From positions 1 to 33,054 of the forward strand of contig CANCPA010000032.1 in assembly GCA_947379895.1 (NCBI GenBank): a DNA stretch of 33,054 bases. Direction: 5' to 3'. Numbering within the stretch: the stretch's first letter is position 1; every line of letters starts with the position of its first letter. Below the pieces are notes generated by a model, which was not told the origin of the DNA, did not search any database, and saw only the letters and a list, made by a program, of their open reading frames with translations. Made by a program: the position numbers and the translations under genes. This document shows positions 1 to 6,453 of the stretch, in pieces. The DNA comes from Chitinophagaceae bacterium (GTDB lineage: Bacteria > Bacteroidota > Bacteroidia > Chitinophagales > Chitinophagaceae).

Positions 1-109
1 TAGTAATGAGGTGACCATTTAAAAATTCGTGTTTCAATTCGCTTTTTTCTTCAAACAGAAAGTATTCCTGTTCGCTTGCGAAGGTCTTCTTAATCATTTC
101 AAGTTTCAT
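1..109 (-). CDS. Uma2 family endonuclease-like protein, N-terminal part (cut by window edge)
   Basis: The minus strand from the ATG at 109 stays open for 36 codons to the left edge. The visible peptide contains EQEYFLFEEKSELKHEFLNG. This matches the start of Uma2 (DUF820) proteins, where a segment like YLxLEExSxxKHEYLxGE carries the first acidic residue of the PD-(D/E)XK-like core. A second Met at residue 5 is a possible alternative start. The rest of the gene lies outside the window. Its downstream neighbour on the same strand (420-977) is from the same family, so this is a tandem pair. Uma2 proteins are common in Bacteroidota and Cyanobacteria, often in multiple copies; their role is poorly known. 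The family call rests on a short stretch. Confidence 0.7.
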   Translation of the reverse strand, partial: MKLEMIKKTFASEQEYFLFEEKSELKHEFLNGHLIT

Positions 110-163
110 AATTAATCAATTTGTCTTTTTAATTGACAATAAAATATTCCGTCATGCTTTTAT

Positions 164-406
164 GTAGGTATAAGGCCTAAGGTATAAGGCTTGAGGCATA
201 AGGTGTAATGTGTAAGGCATATGGTGTACGGTAATCAGTATTAATTCTTAATCTTTATTTTTTTATATTCATTTTTTCCATTTACCTCACCTTATAAACT
301 CTATTTAAAAACCCAAAACCTTTTACCTTTTACATTCTAACTTATACCTTTTACCTTATCCCTTACACCTTCTCCCTTCTCCCTTTTACCTTCTACCCAA
401 TTTCCC
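164..406. repeat. Long base-skewed inverted repeat between the two Uma2 genes
   Basis: The left part (164-232) is C-poor and built of words such as aaggtataaggc and ggcataaggtgtaa. The right part is a run of 168 bases (239-406) with no G at all, built of words such as ccttttacctt and cccttacaccttctccc. The arms are loosely complementary, so the region can fold as a long imperfect hairpin. It begins 13 bases beyond the stop codon of the minus-strand gene at 420, so the 3' UTR of that gene is C-free RNA. I see no gene here. Function unknown; termination or mRNA 3'-end protection is only a guess. Confidence 0.75.
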
Positions 407-419
407 GTGAAGTAACGAC

Positions 420-977
420 TTATTCTGCCTTATAAATTTCTTTCAGAGATAAACTGACATTTATTTTATTGAGATGCACTATATCTTGTTCATTTATGAG
501 GGTTTGTGCTTGCCAATCTCCTTCCGTATCCCTAAAAAAGAATAATATAAATTGCTTTTCAGGTTCTATACATAGATAATACTGTAGTGTTTTTATTTGC
601 TGATACAATAAATACTTATCTATCAAATCTGTTTTGCGGGTAGTATCTGAGAATATTTCTACTATTAATAAGGGTTCAGCAGTAAAATATTTATCAGGAT
701 TAGGATTGCAGACAATTAAATCAGGAAAGGCAAATTCGCCCGAGGTAAGCTTTACACGAATCTTATCAAAGAAAATTCTGAAAGTGGATTTCTTCAATTT
801 TGTTTTCAGAACGAGAAAAAGATTGCCTAACAATTCATTATGTGCTATTGAAGTACCCAAAATTTCGAGTAGACTCTTTATGGGCACTACCGCTTTTGCA
901 ACCGGTGCAGTCACTACCACAGGAGTTGGAGGAGAATAAATAACGGGCCTTGCAATAACTCTACGTTTCATTATCAA
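420..977 (-). CDS. Uma2 family endonuclease-like protein with atypical N-terminus
   Basis: 185 residues. The C-terminal two thirds fit Uma2 (DUF820, restriction-endonuclease-like fold): PDLIV around D86, then PDKYF and EPLLIVEIFS with E107, then a Lys-Tyr pair around K121 in the typical DKYLLYQQI segment. GTSIAHNELLGNL (41-53) matches the family's segment after the first strand. The usual first motif (KHEYLNGE) is missing. In its place are about 35 residues rich in Pro, Val and Arg. The acidic and basic core residues of the usual active site remain, but one early Glu is lost, so activity is uncertain. It is encoded upstream of, and on the same strand as, the partial Uma2 gene at 1-109. The N-terminus may come from a recombination event or from a start codon chosen too far upstream; M3 is an equally possible start. 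Confidence 0.75.
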   Translation of the reverse strand: MIMKRRVIARPVIYSPPTPVVVTAPVAKAVVPIKSLLEILGTSIAHNELLGNLFLVLKTKLKKSTFRIFFDKIRVKLTSGEFAFPDLIVCNPNPDKYFTAEPLLIVEIFSDTTRKTDLIDKYLLYQQIKTLQYYLCIEPEKQFILFFFRDTEGDWQAQTLINEQDIVHLNKINVSLSLKEIYKAE

Positions 978-1002
978 AATTTTATTAATACTTAAATGCT
1001 TT

Positions 1003-1045
1003 TAACACAAAGAAAAAAAAGGAAAAGACAAGGACCACTAAGTTT
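1003..1045. repeat. Half copy of the CACAAG-rich inverted-repeat element
   Basis: The stretch containing ggaaaagacaaggaccacta, followed by agttttctaa, matches the reverse complement of the right arm of the elements at 2639-2804 and 21982-22148, where ggaaaaaacaaggggcacta is followed by agttttttat. Only one arm is recognisable, so this appears to be a decayed or solo copy. It lies just upstream of the Uma2 gene that starts at 977. Confidence 0.5.
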
Positions 1046-1096
1046 TCTAATACAATTAGAATATACATTAGAATAATTCCTAGTCTTCTCCATCAG

Positions 1097-1137
1097 CATT
1101 CATATCTCATATCTCATATTTTATCACTCCCTTACAC
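1097..1137. repeat. G-free tract at the 3' end of the gene at 1132
   Basis: 41 bases with no G on the plus strand, built of catatctcatatctcatatt words, touching the stop codon of the minus-strand gene. In the mRNA sense it is C-free. The same wording recurs before the nagP-like stop codon (28300-28335). Confidence 0.6.
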
Positions 1138-1827
1138 GTGTCCAATAACCGAAATTGTACATTCATTACTCCAATTGCCGATAGGAACATTTTTATATAC
1201 ATAGATAATCTTGTATTTCCACACTTCTCCGGATCCCATTATAGGCAACGCAGAAATGTCGGTATAATTAGCCGTAGTACTCACGGTTAATAATAAATAA
1301 CCCTTGCCAATATCCTTCCAAATCTGATACCCACTATAATCTCCAATAAAAGTGTGTAAAATAGGATGTCCTCCAGTACCAATCTTTCCAGTCAATTTGG
1401 GGGTACCTTCTTCAAGAACTACAGGTGTACCTAAATCAAGAATGCCTAAGTCAGCAGCGATTTCTTCAGACAAAGCACCACTATTTACACAATCCTGCAA
1501 TACTTCTCTAAAAAGGCCTTCAATATTATCCTCACCAAGTTCAGGCATTATTGTAGGATATTCAGGCATTTCAGGAGCTGCACCTAATAATCCAATAGTT
1601 ACACTTCCATTACGAACCCGATTCTTATAGGCTGTATAACCTTCTGAAAATACTTTTATGGCATTGTTTTCATCCATAATAAACTGCAAATACAAAACAC
1701 CTTTTTTTAGTCGGTTAATTTTTGAGGCAAGTACGAGTAATTTCGCAGAATAACTTGGGTAACGGTTTAAAAATCTTAACATTTGTAACAGTAGCATTTG
1801 ATCTGATGTGTGTACGAGTAATAACAT
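1132..1827 (-). CDS. Hypothetical protein with a C-terminal strand-rich, FN3-like segment
   Basis: I do not recognise a named family. 231 residues if the ATG at 1827 is used. The first 50 residues are hydrophobic and basic without a clear signal peptide. A middle part (about 85-130) is acidic, with an LFREVLQDCVNSGALSEEIAADLGI segment that looks helical. The end (190-231) reads as beta strands, EVWKYKIIYVYKNV followed by GNWSNECTISVIG, in the style of the last strands of a fibronectin-III-like domain (residue Y-x-Y, then W-S near the final strand). Similar helical-plus-beta proteins are common hypotheticals in Bacteroidota; that comparison is from memory and is not tested. It may start at the Met near residue 51 (MDENNAIKVF), which would give about 180 residues. 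Single gene, no evident operon partner. Confidence 0.55.
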   Translation of the reverse strand: MLLLVHTSDQMLLLQMLRFLNRYPSYSAKLLVLASKINRLKKGVLYLQFIMDENNAIKVFSEGYTAYKNRVRNGSVTIGLLGAAPEMPEYPTIMPELGEDNIEGLFREVLQDCVNSGALSEEIAADLGILDLGTPVVLEEGTPKLTGKIGTGGHPILHTFIGDYSGYQIWKDIGKGYLLLTVSTTANYTDISALPIMGSGEVWKYKIIYVYKNVPIGNWSNECTISVIGHV

Positions 1828-2013
1828 AATCTAATAATTTTTAAATCCCATTTATTAATGTGATTTGATGAAAAAATGATTCTACAATCAAAATAATCGG
1901 TTGCCAATATTTAATCCTCTATCATCAGAATCATTATCTGAGAAGAAGAAAATTTTAGTTCAAAAACAGACATTCTTTGGTTACTTTAAGGCACTTCAGC
2001 AGAAAATTCATTG

Positions 2014-2202
2014 ATTGCAACACCTCTTGATGTCTCTCCTAGAGCTGTTGAAATGACGTGACCACCTCTTGATGCGACATCAACACCTGCCGATGCCACT
2101 CCAAGACCTCTTGGAGTGGCTCCAAGAGGTCTTGGAGCCACTCCAAGACCCGCTGATGCCACTCCAAGACCCGTTGGAGTCACTCCAACACCTGCTGAAG
2201 TA
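2014..2202. repeat. 21-bp tandem array 1 (nine units) with GGAG-N3-CTCC palindromes
   Basis: Nine contiguous units of exactly 21 bp start at 2014, 2035, 2056, 2077, 2098, 2119, 2140, 2161 and 2182. The central units read like actccaagacctcttggagtg. At unit junctions they form short inverted repeats GGAG-TGG-CTCC, GGAG-CCA-CTCC and GGAG-TCA-CTCC, so the array is close to palindromic and both strands give open frames. The minus-strand frame (1986-2183, 65 codons) reads as heptapeptides of the type LGVAPRP. The plus-strand frame (2116-2304, 62 codons) also reads as heptads (TPRPADA, TPRPVGV) and then runs on with a hydrophobic tail. Because the unit length is a multiple of three, open frames are expected by chance, and I do not call either as a gene. 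It is not CRISPR: the units have no separate repeat and spacer. Confidence 0.85.
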
Positions 2203-2335
2203 ACGTCGAGAAAAGAAAAAATGACAAAATCAGAAGGAATCCTAATAAAATTAGCTATTTACTTGACTATTTTTTTTCTCTGCAAGTCTTTTTATTCCCG
2301 TTAGGTTGTACTTACCGAATGAAAAATAGAAGACA

Positions 2336-2374
2336 GACTAACAGTTGTGTAAGCACAAAACTGTTGACTAACAG
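2336..2374. repeat. Small inverted repeat and 9-bp direct repeat in gene-free DNA
   Basis: The 9-mer gactaacag occurs at 2336-2344 and again at 2366-2374. Between them, aacagttgtg and cacaaaactgtt form a hairpin with a 4-nt loop and a two-base bulge. The rest of 2203-2576 shows no convincing gene. One TAnnTTTG-like box on the minus strand (reverse complement at 2468-2475) faces array 1, but it lacks a well-spaced -33 TTTG. Confidence 0.4.
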
Positions 2375-2576
2375 AAAACCAATAAAATTGAAATGTGAAA
2401 TCGTTTAGTGAAAGTGAAATGATTTGAATTTTGCTTAGCGGAGCATCTATTTCGTTTCTTAAAAAAACAAAAGTATATTATGTGTTTTTAGCAAAAGCTA
2501 ACACAAGTCAATAGGCAACATGATTCTTTTGTAGTTTATTTTAGCATAACCTTTAATTCTCTACTCATCGTTTATT

Positions 2577-2620
2577 AAAGTGCAGTTTCTATTTTAAAAT
2601 AGTCGCTGCACTTTTTATTT
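2577..2620 (+). terminator. Terminator-like hairpin with no assigned gene
   Basis: A perfect 9-bp stem, aaagtgcag (2577-2585) with ctgcacttt (2606-2614), encloses a 14-base palindrome ctattttaaaatag (2589-2602). It is followed by a T-rich tail (2612-2620). This has the form of a Rho-independent terminator on the plus strand. No protein gene ends just upstream, so it may end a small RNA or a short unannotated transcript. Confidence 0.5.
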
Positions 2621-2638
2621 GATTTTATCTCCAAAAAA

Positions 2639-2804
2639 GTTACTACTCAGGAGGTTTTACCACAATGAACACGAAGATTTATACAAAGAAACACAAGGAT
2701 TAAAAAGTTAATTCAAGTAAATAATCATAATTATTTTAATAAAAAACTTAGTGCCCCTTGTTTTTTCCTTGATTACCTTGTGGTAAAAGCTCCTGAGTGG
2801 CAAC
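2639..2804. repeat. CACAAG-rich inverted-repeat element, copy 1 (MITE-like)
   Basis: The ends are inverted repeats: ctcaggaggttttaccaca at 2646-2664 against tgtggtaaaagctcctgag at 2779-2797, with one mismatch. The complementarity extends outward to about 2639 and 2804 and inward in interrupted form (acacaagg / ccttgtttt). The 166-bp element carries no gene. A homologous copy lies at 21982-22148 and a half copy at 1003-1045. The shape is that of a small non-autonomous palindromic element. I see no clear target-site duplication. Confidence 0.75.
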
Positions 2805-2825
2805 CAAAAAATACTGAGATTGCAA

Positions 2826-2856
2826 TTTGTAAGTTTTCTAAATGCCAATATTTTAT
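2826..2856 (+). promoter_or_regulatory. Possible rel promoter (Bacteroidota type)
   Basis: TTTG at 2826-2829, a 19-bp spacer, and TATTTTAT at 2849-2856, which matches the TAnnTTTG box only in part. The rel ATG lies 66 bases beyond. A second box, TATATTCG, sits close to the start codon but lacks a -33 partner. Weak evidence. Confidence 0.3.
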
Positions 2857-2922
2857 AAAATGAATCATCTTTTTTTCACGGATAACAATAAAAAACAATT
2901 GTATTTATTATATTCGTAATTC

Positions 2923-5181
2923 ATGACAGAAGAAAAAGCAATTCAGGAAAATACATCGTTAGTAAAATACACATTATCTCCCGAACAGGAAAAGAAGGAA
3001 ATTTTACGCCACTATAGGGCATTACTAAGAGGACTACGCCCTAAACTGAAAAAAGGGGACAGGGAATTAGTGAGAACTGCTTTTAAAATCGCAGCAGATG
3101 CACACAAAACAATGCGCCGAAAAAGCGGAGAACCCTACATTTTACATCCACTTGCTGTAGCAATGATTTGTGTAGAAGAAATTGGATTGGGTGTAAGAAG
3201 TACAATTTGCGCATTACTTCATGATACGGTTGAGGATACTGATGTTACTTTAGATGAAATTCAGACAGAATTTGGGGTTGAAATAGCCAAAATTGTTGAC
3301 GGTCTCACTAAGATATCCAATGTAATGGATACAAACACAAGTATGCAGGCCGAGAATTTTAAAAAGATTCTATTGACTCTTACCGACGATCCTAGAGTTA
3401 TATTAATAAAGCTTGCTGACAGGCTACATAACATGCGTACCCTCGACAGCATGAAGAAAGAAAAGCAGTTAAAAATTTCTTCAGAAACAGTTTGGGTTTA
3501 TGCTCCTTTAGCCCACAGAATGGGTTTATATACGATCAAAACTGAATTGGAAGACTTGTCAATGAAGTATCTCGAAACAGAGGCTTACAAAGACATTGCG
3601 AAGAAATTGGCTGAAACTAAAAGGGAAAGGGCTCGGTATATTAACGAATTTATACGCCCGCTAAAAGAAAAACTAGAGGCTACCGGGTTTAATTTTTCAA
3701 TTTACGGTCGCCCAAAAAGCATTCATTCTATTTGGAATAAAATCAAAAAGAAGTCAGTAACATTCGATGAGGTTTATGATCTTTTTGCTATTCGTATCAT
3801 ATTAGATTCACCTCCCGAAAAAGAAAAGGAGCAGTGCTGGAAAGTATATTCGATGATTACAGACGAATATAATCCTAGCCCTGAGCGATTGAGAGATTGG
3901 TTGAGTAATCCTAAAAGTAATGGCTATGAGGCATTGCACACTACAGTAATGGGTCCACAAGGGAAATGGGTGGAGGTACAGATTCGTACCAAAAGAATGA
4001 ACGAAATTGCCGAAAGAGGACTTGCTGCACATTATAAATACAAGGAAGGAAATAGCGAAGAAGATAGATTTGATAAATGGTTTGGACAAATCAGAGAAGT
4101 ACTTGCACAAGAAGATTCGGATAGTATTAATTTCTTACAGGACTTTAAAACTTCATTTTTAGCAGAAGAAATTTATGTTTATACCCCAAAAGGGGAAGTA
4201 AAGATGTTGCCAAAAGGGAGTACCGCACTAGATTTTGCCTTTGCGGTACACACTCAAGTTGGTAGTCATTGTATAGGGGCAAAGGTTCATCACAAATTGG
4301 TGCCTATTAGTCATAAGCTTCGTAGTGGTGATCAAATTGAAATTATTACGAGCAATAAACAAAAGCCTACCGAAGATTGGCTGAGTATTGTTGTTACAGC
4401 AAAGGCTAAGGCTAAAATAAAAGACTCGCTAAAAGAAGAAAAACGAAAGATTGCAGAGGATGGAAAATATATTCTTCAAAGGAAATTAGAAGGGATTGGC
4501 GCTAATTACAATCAATATAATATTGATGAGGTGATGAGTTATTATAAACTGTCATCACATCTAGATTTATTTTATCTGATAGCCACAAAGTCCCTCGATC
4601 TGAAGGAATTAAAAGATTTTAACGTATTAGGAGATAAATTAGAGATTCCAAAACCTAAACCAATTGTTCAGGAATTTATTCCCGACCATCAAAAGCAATT
4701 TAGCAAGAAAGATAGTGAACTTATCATCTTTGGGGAAAGTAGTGATAAAATTATGTATGGGCTTGCTAAATGCTGCAATCCGATTCCTGGAGATGCCGTA
4801 TTTGGATTTGTAAGCACAGGAAAGGGACTTATCATTCATCGCACTAATTGTCCGAATGCTACTCAGCTAATGGCTAATTATGGGCATCGAGTTGTAAAAA
4901 CAAAATGGGCTAAGAATAAAGAGATTTCATTCCTTACAGGACTAAAAATCATTGGGGTAGATGATGTGGGCGTTATTCACAAAATCACAAATATTATTAG
5001 TGGCGAACTGAAAATAAACATTGCAGCGCTCACAATTGAAAGTGAATCGGGAATATTTAGAGGTACCATCAAAGTATTTGTACATGATAAAGAGGAGTTA
5101 GAAGAATTGGTTGATAGATTAAAATCATTAGATGGTCTTCAAACAGTAGATAGGTTTGATCCTGAAACGGAAGGGGGATAG
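2923..5181 (+). CDS. rel: Bifunctional (p)ppGpp synthetase/hydrolase Rel (RelA/SpoT family)
   Basis: 752 residues, full length for a long RSH protein. It makes (p)ppGpp from ATP and GTP/GDP and hydrolyses it, setting the stringent response in the cytoplasm. The hydrolase domain (about 45-200) keeps the metal-binding set: H75 (ILHP), H100-D101 (LLHDTVEDT) and D166 (KLADRLHN). The synthetase domain (about 250-370) has GRPKS, D285 (VYDLFAIR), Y334 (NGYEALHTT) and E350 (VEVQIRT). The RLRD motif at 321-324 is of the basic RxKD type found in bifunctional enzymes, not the acidic type of RelA. The C-terminal half has TGS (from about 416, IYVYTPKGEV), a CCNPIPGD segment and an ACT domain (about 675-750). 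So both activities are expected. The gene stands alone and converges on rpsG across a terminator. Confidence 0.95.
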   Translation: MTEEKAIQENTSLVKYTLSPEQEKKEILRHYRALLRGLRPKLKKGDRELVRTAFKIAADAHKTMRRKSGEPYILHPLAVAMICVEEIGLGVRSTICALLHDTVEDTDVTLDEIQTEFGVEIAKIVDGLTKISNVMDTNTSMQAENFKKILLTLTDDPRVILIKLADRLHNMRTLDSMKKEKQLKISSETVWVYAPLAHRMGLYTIKTELEDLSMKYLETEAYKDIAKKLAETKRERARYINEFIRPLKEKLEATGFNFSIYGRPKSIHSIWNKIKKKSVTFDEVYDLFAIRIILDSPPEKEKEQCWKVYSMITDEYNPSPERLRDWLSNPKSNGYEALHTTVMGPQGKWVEVQIRTKRMNEIAERGLAAHYKYKEGNSEEDRFDKWFGQIREVLAQEDSDSINFLQDFKTSFLAEEIYVYTPKGEVKMLPKGSTALDFAFAVHTQVGSHCIGAKVHHKLVPISHKLRSGDQIEIITSNKQKPTEDWLSIVVTAKAKAKIKDSLKEEKRKIAEDGKYILQRKLEGIGANYNQYNIDEVMSYYKLSSHLDLFYLIATKSLDLKELKDFNVLGDKLEIPKPKPIVQEFIPDHQKQFSKKDSELIIFGESSDKIMYGLAKCCNPIPGDAVFGFVSTGKGLIIHRTNCPNATQLMANYGHRVVKTKWAKNKEISFLTGLKIIGVDDVGVIHKITNIISGELKINIAALTIESESGIFRGTIKVFVHDKEELEELVDRLKSLDGLQTVDRFDPETEGG

Positions 5182-5185
5182 GATT

Positions 5186-5290
5186 TTAGTTACATGTTAC
5201 TAGTTTCAAGTTACTGGTTGTTGTTACATGTAACTTGAATCCTGTAACTTTAATCCTGCAACCAGTAACCTGCAACCGGCATCTTGCAAC
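5186..5290. repeat. Imperfect inverted repeat downstream of rel
   Basis: GTTAC/GTAAC words dominate. caagttactggttg (5207-5220) pairs with caaccagtaacctg (5259-5272), 13 of 14. Between them lies the perfect palindrome gttacatgtaac (5223-5234). It follows the rel stop codon directly and precedes the terminator at 5296. No gene present. Confidence 0.6.
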
Positions 5291-5295
5291 CAAAC

Positions 5296-5336
5296 AAAAA
5301 GCCTCGATTAAAAATTAATTAACCGAGGCTTTTTTA
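5296..5336. terminator. Bidirectional terminator between rel and rpsG
   Basis: The stem aaaaagcctcgatta (5296-5310) pairs with taaccgaggcttttt (5320-5334), with one mismatch and a 9-nt loop. A runs on one side and T runs on the other let it serve rel (plus strand) and rpsL-rpsG (minus strand). Confidence 0.85.
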
Positions 5337-5382
5337 TATTTAGTATAAACTAAGAATCAATGGTGTTTTGTGAAAAGGCGTG

Positions 5383-5423
5383 AATACTTAATACTTACAA
5401 CCTAATAACTTACTACTTAAAAC
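5383..5423. repeat. G-free tract at the 3' end of rpsG
   Basis: 41 bases without G on the plus strand (words aatacttacaacctaataac), ending 4 bases before the rpsG stop codon. In the rpsG mRNA sense it is C-free. It belongs to the same class of stop-codon-linked tracts as those near 9341, 10596 and 28284. Confidence 0.6.
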
Positions 5424-5427
5424 GCTC

Positions 5428-5895
5428 TTACACTTTAAAGTGAGAGAATGCCTTGTTAGCTTCTGCCATACGATGAATATCTTCCTTCTTTTTGAAAGAA
5501 GCACCTTCACCCTTGCTTGCAGCAACTATTTCATTTGCTAATTTATCAGCCATTGTACGACCGTTTCTTTCACGGCTGTAACGAATCATCCACTTGATAC
5601 TCAATGAAACTTTTCTATCAGCACGAACTTCTGTAGGAATTTGGAAGGTAGAACCACCAATTCTACGACTTCTAACTTCAACTGCAGGAGTAATGTTGTT
5701 TAATGCTTTTTTCCAAACTTCATATCCATCTTCATTAGTTATTTTGCTAACCTTATCGATTGCATCATAAAAAATGGTGATTGCTGTACTTTTTTTGCCA
5801 TCCCACATGATGTTGTTGATAAAACGGGTAACCAATTTATCATTAAAACGTCCATCGGGTGCAAGAGGTAATTTCTTTGCTTGTGCTTTACGCAT
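5428..5895 (-). CDS. rpsG: 30S ribosomal protein S7
   Basis: 155 residues, normal length for bacterial S7, which binds the 3' major domain of 16S rRNA and helps nucleate assembly of the small-subunit head. The N-terminus MRKAQAKKLPL, then FNDKLVTRFINNIMWDGKKSTA, and the segments PAVEVRSRRIGGSTFQIPTEV and AEANKAFSHFKV, are diagnostic. It follows rpsL on the minus strand with a gap of 29 bases, so the two are very likely co-transcribed. The usual next gene of the str operon, fusA, is not downstream. The next gene is convergent rel. Confidence 0.97.
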   Translation of the reverse strand: MRKAQAKKLPLAPDGRFNDKLVTRFINNIMWDGKKSTAITIFYDAIDKVSKITNEDGYEVWKKALNNITPAVEVRSRRIGGSTFQIPTEVRADRKVSLSIKWMIRYSRERNGRTMADKLANEIVAASKGEGASFKKKEDIHRMAEANKAFSHFKV

Positions 5896-5924
5896 GACTT
5901 ACTATTCTAAACTTTTAATTAAAA

Positions 5925-6305
5925 TTATTTTTTCGCCTTAGCCTTTTTAGTACCGTATTTAGAACGACTCTTCTTACGATCCTTAACACCCGCAGTATCT
6001 AAGCTACCACGAACTATATGATAACGTACACCTGGCAAATCCTTAACACGACCACCACGTATCAAAACGATAGAGTGCTCTTGTAAATTATGTCCTTCAC
6101 CGGGAATGTATGCAATAACTTCTATCTTATTTGTCAAACGTACCTTTGCTACCTTACGTAACGCAGAATTTGGCTTCTTAGGAGTTGTTGTATAAACCCT
6201 TGTACAAACACCACGACGTTGAGGACATGCATCTAAAGCCCTTGACTTACTTTTAGCCCTGATTATATCACGACCCTTTCTTACTAATTGTTGTATTGTA
6301 GGCAT
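5925..6305 (-). CDS. rpsL: 30S ribosomal protein S12
   Basis: 126 residues when started at the ATG at 6305 ([12 protein letters not shown]), which is the conserved S12 start. An in-frame ATG at 6356 would add 17 residues, [13 protein letters not shown] and so on. That extension lies over the likely promoter and is rejected. S12 sits at the decoding centre of the 30S subunit. [19 protein letters not shown] and [14 protein letters not shown] keep the lysines and proline whose changes give streptomycin resistance, so this is a wild-type-looking allele. It is the first gene of a short rpsL-rpsG unit. Confidence 0.97.
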   Translation of the reverse strand: MPTIQQLVRKGRDIIRAKSKSRALDACPQRRGVCTRVYTTTPKKPNSALRKVAKVRLTNKIEVIAYIPGEGHNLQEHSIVLIRGGRVKDLPGVRYHIVRGSLDTAGVKDRKKSRSKYGTKKAKAKK

Positions 6306-6332
6306 TTTAACCTTATATTTTTTTTCGGACGG

Positions 6333-6364
6333 CAAAAGTAACAGCCTAGAGCACAACTTCCAAA
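6333..6364 (-). promoter_or_regulatory. rpsL-rpsG promoter (Bacteroidota TTTG / TAnnTTTG type)
   Basis: On the minus strand, TTTG (reverse complement of 6361-6364), a 20-bp spacer, and TACTTTTG (reverse complement of 6333-6340). Both boxes match the primary sigma consensus of Bacteroidota with correct spacing. The start codon is 27 bases downstream of the -7 box. It is the clearest promoter in the window. Confidence 0.75.
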
Positions 6365-6453
6365 TAAATTAATGAATAATTTCAAAATAATCTTAAAAAG
6401 AAGCTTTTACTGTCTGTTAATCCCCAACAAAAGCATTTTTCAAGTAAATAAAA

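Noticed and set aside
2014-2202. CRISPR array
   Set aside because: Units are contiguous 21-mers without distinct spacers, and no cas genes are present.
2116-2304. 62-codon plus-strand frame through array 1 with a hydrophobic end
   Set aside because: Open frame is explained by the repeat length; no start context or homology to support it.
5925-6305. Streptomycin-resistance allele of rpsL
   Set aside because: The lysines in TPKKPNSA and RVKDLPG and the following proline are wild type.
5925-6356. Longer S12 with a 17-residue N-terminal extension
   Set aside because: MPTIQQL at 6305 is the conserved start, and the extension covers the TTTG / TACTTTTG promoter.
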